From Emergomyces orientalis (lineage: Eukaryota; Ascomycota; Eurotiomycetes; Onygenales; Ajellomycetaceae), in the NCBI GenBank assembly GCA_002110485.1, contig MOWL01000023.1, positions 558,001-622,000 on the forward strand: a stretch of DNA of 64,000 bases, read 5' to 3'. The notes below the pieces were generated by a model, which was not told the DNA's origin, ran no database searches, and was given only the letters and a program-made list of their open reading frames with translations. The translations under genes were made by a program, and so were the position numbers. The first letter of the stretch is position 1, and every line of letters starts with the position of its first letter. This document shows positions 10,803 to 20,955 of this stretch, one piece after another.

Positions 10803-11361
10803 TTATTTCTTCTTCTTGCTTCTTTTTTGTTTCTCATCCTGCTTCTGCAGCTGAAGCCTCGCATTTTCAGAGAGTCAGTTGTCTGGGAGATATGTATTCA
10901 CCACATAAAACACACAGTGAACATATTTATTATTTCATCATACTTTATCTTCAACATGACAAATCTTAAGGCTATTTTCAACCTGCTGCATCTCACACCA
11001 ATAGTGACAATTCTTCAATTCATCATGAGCCAAAGGTTCTGTTGTAGCCCCAGAATCCAAGATATTGTCTCTGTCTTCAGATTTGATATCGCCAGAACAT
11101 TGGGACTGGCTATTTGAGGTCCTGTCAACAGACAGCCGCATAGGGGGGACATTGAGAGGAGCTGCAGTCTTAGATGAGAAATCGAAGTAGAAGGATGCGG
11201 GATATCATTAAACCCTTACCAGAGGCATAGGTTTGATAGGGCATCTTCTGGAGAATGTCACCCAACACCGCGCAATAAGCTGGGAGAGTGGATTGTTGCA
11301 CACCAGGCGACAAAAGTTGACTGGGTAATGGTGGAGGATTCTCGGTTCCTTGTCTATCCAT
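10803..11361 (-). CDS. Small hypothetical protein with basic C-terminus
   Basis: Three exons can be joined in phase: 11361-11220, 11161-10944 and 10850-10803, giving about 135 residues. The first starts MDRQGTENPPPLPSQLL and continues VLGDILQKMPYQTYAS; the middle exon is Ser/Asp/Cys-containing (GDIKSEDRDN, CHYWCEMQQ); the last is strongly basic (DEKQKRSKKKK). If the second intron (GTATGA donor) is not used, the protein instead ends at 10938. A TATAAAAGG box lies 116 bp upstream. Base composition is nearly CpG-free, like its neighbours up to 15.8 kb. No family is recognised. The clean splice phases and promoter argue for a real gene. Confidence 0.45.
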
Positions 11362-11476
11362 GCTGATAATGTGCAGAGATGCAGAGTAAGGGGAGAATAT
11401 TTGAAGCAAGAAATGTGAATATTTGAAGTAGGAAAAAGATTTGGAGAAGGGCGAAGGCTGAATGAGAGGAGAAGAG

Positions 11477-11485
11477 CCTTTTATA
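11477..11485 (-). promoter_or_regulatory. TATA box of the 11361 gene
   Basis: TATAAAAGG on the minus strand, 116 bp before the ATG at 11361, with a second TATA-like TATAAAGGGC a few bases further upstream. Confidence 0.5.
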
Positions 11486-11790
11486 GCCCTTTATACCTCA
11501 GTCCCATGTTGGTTCGCCTGGCCGCACTGTCTGTCAGCAATCCATTCCACCTGGTTCTTAACTCCTGAAGGGAACGCCAGGGTGGGCTGACCTGATACTC
11601 ATCTCACTGCGCCCTCTCACAAAAAAGAGCACAGGGGTGAAGTCAGGGATGCTTCTGCACTGGTTCAGGCACAGATGATTAGCTGTGGGTGTAGTTCCAT
11701 CTTTCCATTACATGTCAGCCTCATGTCCCTCGCCTTATCGACTGGAGGAGAGGATCAAACAGTTTGCCAATGTATCAGGAGGGTCGGTAC

Positions 11791-11868
11791 GGGGGGGGGG
11801 GGGGGGATCCTTGCCAACTGGTCGATTTTGGCTGGATGAGAGCCCAAGATATATATATATATATATAT
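11791..11868. repeat. Poly-G tract and (TA)n microsatellite
   Basis: A run of 16 G at 11791-11806 and an alternating AT run at about 11849-11868, separated by 42 bp. The 17-mer GGCTGGATGAGAGCCCA at about 11830 recurs almost exactly at about 12291. Confidence 0.85.
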
Positions 11869-12505
11869 CTTGATCTGACGCCTACCATGCTGCGCCGTTT
11901 GGAGAAGCCAGCATGAATGATAGGGCCAAAGGATGAGCTGCATTTTGGATTTCCCTTCATTTTGCTTTTGTGTATAAAGCCCCCTATAGGGTTGCCAAAC
12001 CGCACTCATGGGGGTGTGTATCACAAAATGATAAGCCTCGATGCAGGTCGCGCCTTGGATATTGCTTCATGGCTTCACCTCTGTGCTCAAGCTCATGAAT
12101 GTCTCAGCTCTAAGCGAAATCACCAACAGGCACACTTTTTGACTGGCACACATGGTTGGGTTAAGTTCGGCTGTTCTCATGCATGCCACCCCCGTGCTCC
12201 TTGTCCCTGGGCTTAGTGGTTTGTCGATTCGACTTCCTGGCGCATGGCCAGGGGGAAAAGGGGGGGCTGAATGGATTGACTGGCTGATAATTGCTGGATG
12301 AGAGCCCATGTTAGCATGGGGGTGGTGGCCAGAAGCACTTTTGCATTGGCCCATGTCATCAATGCAACATTCCCCAGTTCAGCAGCTTCTTCACTGTGAA
12401 TGATTGGTGATCCATGGAAGACGCATCTCAGCTACTATTTTTCCTACCCTTCTCAATTAGCCTTGACCTATTTTTGTTTGCAAGTGGGGGTTTGATTGTG
12501 GGACA

Positions 12506-12510
12506 TATAA
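12506..12510 (+). promoter_or_regulatory. TATA element of the 12577 gene
   Basis: ATATAAGG about 70 bp before the ATG at 12577; the expected place for a fungal TATA box relative to a short 5' leader. Confidence 0.4.
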
Positions 12511-12576
12511 GGATCTCCAGTGTCTCCTGGATTGAGATTGAGGGGAGAAGAGCATCCCATCATCTCATCTCACAAC

Positions 12577-13609
12577 ATGGCTACCTTCACGTACAATACT
12601 GCCTCCTCTGAACCTGTGGATGGTTCTCCCTTGCCTCAGCTGCACACAGTGCATCTTCTGAAAGCATACACTTCTGATTCTCAGTCAGACAAAGAGCCTC
12701 AGCACCACTTTCCAATGCCCATGCACATGCCCATGCCCCTCTTCTCTGCATCTGGTAACCTCTCCAAGGATGCAGCAGGTGGGATATTTGCAGATTTTTC
12801 TGCACTGCCATCCACCTTCTCTGGTCTTGATGACATTAACTGTGATGAATGGATCCTGTTTGACTCCTCCCCCATCGATGTTACCCCACCGTCACTCCAA
12901 CTGTTGGATTTTTCCGATGACCCCATTGAGGAGGCTCACTCAAGCCCGAGCGACGTTGCTGATGACCCACTCAATTGATGAGAGTCAACCCCTCCCCTGG
13001 CCTCAGGCAATCGTGAAGGCAACACATTGAAGAAGCCGTTGAATTACTCCAATGGTTCCATCAATGCTGACTCACGCACAGGCGAGAAACCCAATGTTCA
13101 AGTCCACCAATCAGAGCAGATTATCCCCCTGGTGTCCAGTCGTTGGGAAGGCGATGCATTGGGGGAGACGCTGGATAATCAGGAATACATTATTTTGCCC
13201 CTTTCTCAGGTGAAGATTCTGAAGCTGGTGTATAAGCAAGACAGGGATGAGATGTACCAGATAGTAGGAAGGATAGATTTACAAGAAACACAGGGATATG
13301 GCATACAAGGAGAGCTGTGGAAGTACTTGAGTTCTGCTGGTAAGGCTCAGCACCTGCTTTGCAAAAAACATTTCTCACACCTCCCTCACTCTTGCAGACA
13401 ACCCAATCATCATCAATGAGCCGATGAGTCCCACCAACTTGCCTTGTGATACTGATCAGTTTGTCGCCATTCCATCCCTTCAATGGAATATAGAGAAGGT
13501 TCCAGGAGGTTACAAGATGTATGCCAATATGACATTGAATGATTTGCAGGAGCTTGGAGGGTTGGAATTGTTGGCAGTTTACTACTCCCAGAATAATGAA
13601 TGTTGCTGA
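12577..13609 (+). CDS. Hypothetical protein, gene model uncertain (two adjacent in-frame stops)
   Basis: The frame opens MATFTYNTASSEPVDGSPLP and stays open to TGATGA at 12976-12981, then continues in the same frame to a GTAAGG donor after 13339 and an exon 13398-13609 ending LLAVYYSQNNECC. The part after the stops has no ATG of its own, yet has protein-like composition and a good intron. Either a weak intron (GTTGCT at 12955 to an AG at 13032) removes the stops in phase, or two nonsense codons have inactivated the gene. Visible features: Met/His/Pro-rich MPMHMPMP, an acidic stretch LLDFSDDPIEEA, and a C-terminal half with YIILPLSQVKILKLVY. Almost no CpG. No family recognised. Confidence 0.4.
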
Positions 13610-13938
13610 ACAAGGTCACATGGATTATGTCAGCGCTGATGCAAGGAGATGGCTCAACCTTTCCATTTCTAGTTAGTTAGCTGCTTAGATTTGTTTTGTA
13701 TCAATAGTTGACTCAGTAAAAACCCTCTAATTGAAGTCTCACAAACGGTCTCTTTAAAAAATATATTTCCCTCCCAGGGGAGAAGGCACTAACTGTTCTT
13801 ATTCCCAGTCCTTAAAAAGCTTGTACAAGTAGTGTTTGGAAGGGGCAAGCAATACCTCAAAACTAGAACAAAACCACAATCAAGATGATGTTTCTAACGC
13901 TGACTAAAAAAAAAAGGAGAAAACAGCTCTACCTAATC

Positions 13939-14511
13939 CTAATAGCTCTTGAGAATACCAGTGATAGAACTATGACACTTTGAACAGTCATTGCCAATGG
14001 CAGCATGAAGACATCTTGTGCAAAACCAATGTCCACACAGCAGAAGAATTCTCCACTCTGATGGGATACTATAGCAGATCTCACATTCAAATTGATGCTT
14101 CAACTCCTGGAGTTTAGTCTCAAGCTTGGCCATCTCTGCATGCAGATGCTGCACTTCTTCTTCCAGCTTCCTCCTCATCACATGCTCCACCTTGAAAATA
14201 GTATGGATTTTCTGGTTCACACTTTCCTATCTCAATATCAGTGAGGAAGAAGCCTCATCAAGTCCCACAAAGAAGGGTCTTACCAAAGTCATGTCAAGGT
14301 TAAATATTTTTTGTTTTTTCAGTGACTGCTTCATTTTGGACTCCAGAGAATCAGAGGTCGCCAAATCATCAGATTCATCATAGGCTGGATAGCTGTAGTC
14401 TGTGTGTGGTCTCTTCCTTTGCAACCTTCACGTTCTTCGCACCAGGGGCTGTTCGTCCATTTTTTCGTCTGAAATGATGATCACAGTGCGAAGATTATCA
14501 GCTGATGTCAT
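13939..14511 (-). pseudogene. Coiled-coil RING-finger protein with a premature stop
   Basis: Exons 14511-14284 and 14226-13939, joined in phase, encode an N-terminal segment with QRKRPHTDYSYPAYDES and FNLDMTL, then a coiled coil (HVMRRKLEEEVQHLHAEMA), then a C3HC4 RING: CEIC, CGHWFC, TRC, CSKC. RINGs of this kind usually act as E3 ubiquitin ligases. An in-frame TGA lies at 14430-14428 between the start codon and the rest, where CGA would fit (a C-to-T change at a CpG). The head-to-head paralogue at 15454 is intact at that site. If translation starts at the downstream TTG or another unseen exon, the RING part could still be made. Intact RING cysteines suggest recent or no loss of function. Confidence 0.55.
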
Positions 14512-14715
14512 AGCTGAGAGATGGAAAGATGGCTGTGTCGTGGATCAGCAAAGTGAAATGACAAAGAGCTCTAGAGAGAGGAAATGGGTTCTGTTATGTC
14601 CACTCAGTTGTCTTTGAGTATGCAAGGGCTTCACAGCGGGTTTCGGTCGACGGTGTAGAATGAGAGGTGGAAAAGAAATTGAAAGAGAGATGGATCTGAG
14701 GCAGGAAGAAGCTCA

Positions 14716-14723
14716 TATATATA
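14716..14723 (-). promoter_or_regulatory. TATA element of the RING gene
   Basis: TATATATA about 205 bp upstream of the start at 14511; part of the divergent promoter region shared with the 15454 gene. Confidence 0.35.
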
Positions 14724-15304
14724 TCCAGGGCGGGGAAAGTGATCATGAGAGTTCGGGCAGTGCAGCCTCCTGCTGGGAGTTTTCATTGGTGTCAACACCC
14801 CCTTCAAAACTGTATCTGTACCTGAGAGCTGAAGTTCAATCAGGTCAGAGGCACAGTGGCAGAAGAAGGTTGACAAAAGGCCAGGGACTACATCATGTGG
14901 TCACTAGCACAATGACCAAGGGAAGAGGTGCTATGGCCAGTGCTTAAGAACATGTGCAGTAGGTCCACTGACCTAGGTTGCCATGCTGGAGGCAGGAGCT
15001 AATAGGCCTGATGGGTCCATGGACCGCATTCCATGGACCCAGTAGGCCTAAAGACAGCCAACTTGTGGCCATGCTGGCCTGTGGACGGTGGAGGCCATTG
15101 AATCGATTTCTGTGGTCCTGTGGCGACCAAGGACTGGTAGCCAGACCAAATTTACTCGCCAAAGCAAGTGGAAGGCTGGTTTTCCTAGTCACAGGGGGTC
15201 CACTGATGGGTCCGTTCTTGGGGCGCGAGCCGATTGTAGCACGGCCAACCCCCTGCAGCTGCAAACAGCCGTGGATGGTCCTGTGAGGCGGCTGTGCTAC
15301 CGGG

Positions 15305-15312
15305 TATAAATA
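15305..15312 (+). promoter_or_regulatory. TATA box of the 15454 gene
   Basis: TATAAATA, a strong consensus TATA box, 142 bp before the ATG at 15454. Confidence 0.5.
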
Positions 15313-15453
15313 TGCATGGTTTCCCCCTCAAGTCCTTCCGTTCCCTCCTCCTTATTATCTCGACTCATCCTGAGAATGAGTGAACATGAAAAGACTGACA
15401 GCAGTGCTCTTCATCCCTTCTCTTTGTTTTTCCAACATCACCATCTTTCAATC

Positions 15454-15783
15454 ATGGCGTCAGCTGATATTCCTCACGACGGGCTTCATCACACTGTCAT
15501 CACAGATTCGGAGATGGATGAATGTCAGCCCCCAGCACGAAATCTGCAAAGAAAGAGACTCCGCACAGACTACAGCTATCCAATGTATGAGGCTCAATTT
15601 GACGACCCGGCACTCTCCGAAATGTCCCAGCCACCGAAAAGATGTAACCTAGACATGGTATTGGTAAGACTCCTCCCTGTAGGGTTCATGGTGGGGTGGC
15701 TGATAATGAGATAGGAAACCGCGAACCAGGAAATTCATAGAAACCTCCCTAGGGCCAGAAATCTCCTTAGTATCTGTTTTTAG
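15454..15783 (+). CDS. Truncated paralogue of the RING gene (N-terminal part only)
   Basis: Exons 15454-15663 and 15715-15783 give 92 residues. MASADIPHDGLHHTVITDSE, LQRKRLRTDYSYPMYEA and CNLDMVL align with the gene at 14511-13939, and the intron sits at the same place in the protein with the same flanking bases (TTG, GTAAGA; ATAG, GAAA). After ANQEIHR the similarity stops and the frame closes at TAG, so the coiled coil and RING are missing. It may be a non-functional duplicate or a short regulatory form. It lies head to head with its partner, with about 940 bp between the starts. Confidence 0.5.
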
Positions 15784-15813
15784 CTTAGCTCTCTAACTGG
15801 CATAGAAGTAGAG

Positions 15814-16017
15814 ATGCTTCAGACTCTCATAGTAGTGATTTCCGTCTTTCTGTTAGAATCATCTATTGCTAACAATCATCCAGGCACTTTCTGTCGCCCG
15901 AGTGTGAACCAAAACTTCCCAAATCAAGGAACAACACAGGCAGCAGCATGCTCCACACTAATCACTGATGCACCATCTCTCAATGTTGAACTTATTCCCT
16001 ATCTTTGTGCACCCTAA
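15814..16017 (+). CDS. Possible small secreted protein
   Basis: A 67-residue ORF starting MLQTLIVVISVFLLESSIAN, which looks like a signal peptide, followed by a short mature part with three cysteines (TFCRPS, AACST, YLCAP). It begins 31 bp after the truncated RING paralogue. There is no second evidence such as introns or a known family, and short hydrophobic starts occur by chance. Confidence 0.25.
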   Translation: MLQTLIVVISVFLLESSIANNHPGTFCRPSVNQNFPNQGTTQAAACSTLITDAPSLNVELIPYLCAP

Positions 16018-16518
16018 CACCTGAATCCCTGACAGCTGCAAGAGAAGACAGAATCAATGACAAGACTAAAGGCTAAAGAAGAGAATTGCTTGTCCATTCA
16101 TATTTAGTGAAGAGTTGATATAAGCTATAATTTTTAAAAAAAATGATCCATAATAAAAATTTATAGTTACAGAATCATAACTTTAAGATTTTGTGTGACA
16201 AGGAACTGGTATGTTCACAAATACAGCTGATGGCTTTTTCTAGGTTTGAAAATTTTTGAAAATTGGCAAGCTTAAAACGACTGCAAGCGTCAAAAGATAG
16301 AAAGAAACAGGGTCATGAAAAATATCTGCAAGCTTAAATTAACTATTAAAAAAGCAAAAAAAGATCTGCAAGTCAAAAGGATCTGCAAGCCAATTCTCTA
16401 AAAGTTAATTCAAAGAATTTCTTGTGGCAGGGGTACTCTCAATTGCATGATGGCTAGAAATAATTAGGGTGAATGCATGCTTTCTAAACAAGTAATTTAG
16501 CGACGCTTGCATTTGCTA
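16018..16518. other. AT-rich, CpG-poor intergenic DNA
   Basis: No gene. Contains several short repeats of 'ctgcaagc' (about 16270-16390) at irregular spacing. Confidence 0.4.
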
Positions 16519-17345
16519 ATATAGAAATGGAATGGCTTCAGTGGGGCTGAACTTTCAAAATGATCAGCCCTGAACACCCCTGCTACCCTGGACATAGTTC
16601 AAGAACTACAATAGCCCAGTTTCAAAACATGATGGATTGCTATGGGATCTGATGAAAGCCTAGACTAGATTTACTTTCCAAAAAGAGCTTAGTGTGATTT
16701 CAAATTAAATCTAATCTAACTACAAACAGAATCTTTTCATCTAATTCTTGCTTCTTCTCAAGTTTCTCTTGCTTTCCCTTCTTCCCTGCTCTAGACTTCT
16801 GATATTTCATGTAGTTCTCACACATTGTTTGAGATGAAGGGGGATAATGCTTCTCCTGTTTCTGTAAGAGCTATGTCTTTCCAGGGCTATACACATGGCA
16901 CTCACTATATCTCTGTCTTGTGGTGGAAAGTGGCTGTTTGAAGCATCAGACTTGTTAAAATTAATTGTAAAGTATCAGTTGTCTTCATGAATGAGGAGAT
17001 AGACACCCTTGCAGTGACAGTTATCAAAGTAGCTATGCAGTATACACTGGAGTGTGTCTTTTCATTGATAACACATCTGCACAAGGCTACTGTGCTCAGT
17101 TCATGGCTTCTTGACATGCTTTGAGTCTGATGTTTGCATGATGTAGCATTTAATTCCAGTGAAGTTGAAGGATCTGGAACTTGATTATTATCACTTGATA
17201 TTATGGGGAGAGATCTCAATTTATAGCTATGAGTGAGTGTTGTGCTTCATTAAGCCAAAAGTCACTTTTTCAATGTGTACTTCTGTCAGATCTGACTTGT
17301 CGGTTTGCTGCAGTGCTTGCATGCTTGGGCTGCAATCTGTGATCT
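16519..17345 (-). repeat. Dispersed repeat family A, copy 3 (inverted, CpG-depleted)
   Basis: Reverse-complement match to 2818-3670 along nearly its whole length. Where copy 1 has CpG this copy has TpG or CpA, for example 'catgcgtacagcc' versus 'catgtgtatagcc', 'aacaacgtgcgag' versus 'aacaatgtgtgag' and 'gcaagcgccgcag' versus 'gcaagcactgcag'. Similarity fades past 17345 towards 17480. Confidence 0.75.
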
Positions 17346-17480
17346 GAAACTGTGGCCCACCCCATTTTGATTCATAATTGAACTCGGCCACGCGATCCAA
17401 ATACATGGCCATGATTTGCAATCTGAGACCATGACCCTCATCATTTTGTCTCAATTTTCCACTCGGCCATGTGATCCGAT

Positions 17481-18320
17481 CATTTATGCTAAAAGAGAGC
17501 ATGAAAGTTAAGAAGGAAAAAAACCAAAAGCTGACAAAAGAAAAAAGAAAATAAACAAATAAACAAATAAACATAAATTAATGACTGAATTGATTGGGAT
17601 TGGTAGCCCTGGATTGAAGCTGAGTATGCTGAGACCTGTTGCAATGGAAAAGCCAGAAGGTGAAGAAATACATCAAAAAAAGCTGGAAGTGTCCTTACTT
17701 GAAATCACACTGTGTGGAAGATGGAATTTGTTAATCTGAATGAAAGAATAGAAGCACACTAGAAAATTGAATTGTAGAAATGCATAAATTGAAAGATGCA
17801 CTTCCCTGCGCCAAGAATCAGCTAAGCCTTACAGCCTGTTGGACAAGTGTTGTATTGATTGCTAACCAGGTATGATGAGAGACATAGCGCTAGTCTGTAA
17901 TAAGGAATCGGGAGCCCAAACAGCAACCCGCTAAGCTTTAGCTGCTAAGAGACATGCTGAGAATAATGCCAGCGCGATTCTGTTTATTCTCACAACACTT
18001 AAAGCATATACGAACCATCCAAGGAAAGGCCTACAACATAGCCCCAGTACATGAGGGATGTCGGCCCAAGGCAGAGATACAGAACTGATAGGAAGACTAT
18101 GGATAGAGGAAGCTCAAGCGGAAAAGAAGTGATTCTTGCAGAAATAACCGGCACCAACTGGGAGTTTCTAGCAAGAATAACTAAATTTCCGAGGAAAAGA
18201 GAAAAACTCCTGTATGTATTAGTGCGCTGCATAGCTGCCTGAGGGCGGCTGGGACAGTCTATGAATAAATCAATCAATCAATCAGTCAGTCTTTGTAACC
18301 CTTGTCAAGGTCTTGTCTGT
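17481..18320. other. Intergenic, no supported gene
   Basis: AT-rich sequence without a convincing reading frame. A short (AATC)n run occurs at about 18266-18286. Confidence 0.35.
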
Positions 18321-18537
18321 TCTGGGACTACTTCTGCTCTGGGGCTGCTCCTGTTCTGGGACTACCTCTGCTCTGGGGCTGCTCCTGTCCTGGGACTACT
18401 TCTGCTCTGGGACTACTTCTGCTCTGGGACTACTTCTGCTCTGGGGCTGCTCCTGTTCTGGGACTGCTCCTGTTCTGGGACTACTTCTGCTCTGGGGCTG
18501 CTCCTGTTCTGGGACTGCTCCTGTTTCTGGGACTACT
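18321..18537 (+). repeat. Minisatellite, 17 bp unit
   Basis: About 12 copies of a unit alternating between GGGACTACTTCTGCTCT and GGGGCTGCTCCTGTTCT types. The unit length keeps all three forward frames open and creates three Leu/Cys/Gly-rich overlapping frames that are not genes. Confidence 0.9.
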
Positions 18538-18589
18538 TCCCATTCACCCTTTATCACCCGACGGATAGTGGATCTTGGCTTTAGCGAGG

Positions 18590-19039
18590 ATATACTGGCC
18601 GGATGAGTGCTAATATTCTCCATATATCATCTCAATTGACCAAATGCCCTAGGTATATATATGGGCTCCCTCCTGCTTGAATTCATGTTTCTTTTAATTT
18701 TGCTGCAAACCTCTCTCTTCATTCTTCTCTTCTTTATACTCATCAGTAATGTGCTTGTCTGTTTGATGTATTTGCTATTACTTAGCCTGTTACAAGTTGG
18801 CTTCTTCAGTGTTTGAGTTCATCTGTTGCGCCTTTCAGAAGAAATCCGCCTTCCTTAACCTGTTATAAATCGCGCATAAATGTTTGAATTATTGGTTGCC
18901 TCTAAATTTCTCGAGTCAGTGAGAGATTAACAATTGAATTTCTTTCCATGTCCTTCTCCTCTCGTCACCACATTGTCGGGGGCATCACGTCTTGGCGTCC
19001 TTAAGGACGCCAAGATATGGCTTTAGTGGGAGAATGGCT
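18590..19039. other. Intergenic, no gene seen
   Basis: Contains a TATATATATGGG element at about 18653-18664 and pyrimidine-rich DNA, but no gene downstream of it is recognised. Confidence 0.35.
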
Positions 19040-19166
19040 TGGCGCGCTCCTGCCCCTGATAAAAATGGGCATGTCAGACCACGCACACCAACCAAACCAC
19101 GGCTTGGCGTCCTTCTGAACCGGACCGTGATGGGCACAGCTTTTGGCGGGATCACCGCCTGGCATG
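19040..19166 (+). repeat. Dispersed repeat family E, copy 3
   Basis: Shares 'cacgcacaccaaccaaaccacggcttggcg'-like core (in pieces: CCACGGCTTGGCG, TTCTGAACCGGACCG, TGGGCACAGCTTTTGGCGG). Same strand as copies 1 and 2. Confidence 0.65.
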
Positions 19167-19672
19167 GTATGTTCTCTCACTGTCCTCTTCTCGCCTCGAT
19201 CAATGGAAGCTATAAACACCACACGCAATGACTGTCAAATCATGTATGCTAACCAAATCGCACAAAATGCCAAAAGGTGAGAATGCAAAATTACAAAACT
19301 GTGCAAATTGCCTTTTTGCATCAGTGCAGATATGCAAGCCCAGCCTTGCCAGTGGGCCTTGTTAAGCTTTAAAGGCCCAAACGGTGGGCCATAAATGACG
19401 TCATAGATGGAGTACCTTCCACCCGCCAGCCCTTTGCCCTAGCGACAGGAGTTGAGGTTTAGCACAGACACCTACCCAATCTGCGGCAATTTTCAGGGAA
19501 ATATACCCTATTCTTTAGAACATCGTGGCCTGGTCATGCTCGGTGCCATTCCTAGGGGAAATATTCTCTTTTCTCTAGAATGTCATGGCCTGTTCTTGCT
19601 AAAATGATGGTCTTGTCAACTGGCCCAGTATATGTTTTCCCTCTTCTTGTGTTACTAGGAGCACGCAAAGTC

Positions 19673-19757
19673 AATCCCACCAAAAGCCTGTGCCTTTCCC
19701 AGACCAGAAGGGGCGCCAAGCCGTGATTTGGTTGGTTTGCGTGGCCTGACGTGCATG
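19673..19757 (-). repeat. Dispersed repeat family E, copy 4 (inverted)
   Basis: On the minus strand it reads CACGCAAACCAACC, ATCACGGCTTGGCG, CCCCTTCTGGTC and GGCACAGGCTTTTGGTGG, matching the other copies. It lies about 560 bp from a family A piece in the same relative order as at 6 kb. Confidence 0.65.
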
Positions 19758-20319
19758 TGGTCGAGCTAACTGAGTCGCACAGCAACTTAAGAGAATCATT
19801 TTATTCATACAAGCCTCCTTGGCTGAATAACGAATTTGGCGATCCGGCGATCCGGCGATCTGGCAATCTTGGTACCGGATCCACATAGTTTTTGTAGTGA
19901 TCACGGCAGTAAGTTTCCAATTGTTTCGAATGCGTGCGAAGGCGTCTAAATGTATGCCTGGTTGATCTATGAAAAATTGTCGACTCACCTGGTGCAATCA
20001 ACAGAAGAAAACCCGTGCTGTGGCCCTTCGCAAGAAAACCAGGACAAAAAGGACCAGACAGCCACCCAAGTTACAAAAAGTAAAGGTCCACAAAGTATTT
20101 TGTGGGGTAGATGTGAAGAGCGGGAGACTACAAGATGGTAGACACAAGATCAGAGAGCACAGAGAGAGGAGTGTACAGTACACAACCAAAGAAACTTGAG
20201 GAACTCCAGCGAAGGCCGTGTGCCGTGTAGGTCCCCGAAGCAAAGGAAAATATATAAACCGCGGCCCGCGGCGCCATGCTGAACTTTGGTTCCTCTTGAC
20301 GTAGAGCCTCCTTGGATAT

Positions 20320-20450
20320 TTCCAACGTGGCACTCACTCTACCTTTGTTGGTGGTGGAAAGTCGCTGCTCGAAGCATCAGACTTTGGGAAGAGATCTCAA
20401 TTTGTAGAAATAAGGTGGGCTCCATTGGAGCCAAAATGTAAGTGGGGTAA
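20320..20450 (-). repeat. Dispersed repeat family A, copy 4 (partial, inverted)
   Basis: Reverse strand shows 'ccaatggagcccacctta', 'caaattgagatctcttccc', 'aaagtctgatgcttcgagca' and 'gtgagtgccacgttg', closest to the CpG-retaining copy 2. Confidence 0.65.
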
Positions 20451-20769
20451 AGCGGAGTGCAAGAGCCAGCTGGTGGAACAATACCTGGAAAACACAGCGG
20501 AGACGGCTGAAATTAGGGTTCAGTGCTCTTATTACGAAATTTATCGCCAGCGCATAATCCTCGCGTTATAGAAGTGGGAAGAGCTTGGGCAATCGTGTTT
20601 CGATTTTCTATGTAATTGGAGTTAACCATTTTTTCCAAGCCTTGTACCGTAGATTCCTGTCTTTCCGCGATGAATATAGGTCGTTGACGCCGTAAATCCA
20701 GTCGCCTCATTCCAGTCGCCCGTCGCATCAATCGCCCACGTCAATCCAGCGCCGTCAATCCAATCCGCC

Positions 20770-20955
20770 TGCCGTCCAATCCGCCAGTCGCCCAACCGGC
20801 CGTCAATCATTGGCCGGCTTGGATTGGTTGACGGCCGGCTGGATTTGGTTACGGCCGACTTGGTTGACGGCCGGCTTGGGTTGGCGGCCGACTTGTTGAC
20901 GGCCGACGGAGTTGACGGCCGGCTTGGATTGGTTGACGGCCGACCCTTCTGTGTG
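20770..20955. repeat. GC-rich minisatellite
   Basis: Imperfect tandem units around TTGACGGCCGGCTTGG with variable spacers (GATTGG, GTTGGC and others). CpG-rich, unlike the island to its left. The Pro/Ser/Arg-rich frames on the minus strand come from it. Confidence 0.8.

Noticed and set aside
18261..18606. Overlapping Leu/Cys/Gly-rich frames that look membrane-like
   Set aside because: Produced by the 17-bp minisatellite; no conserved start or flanks.
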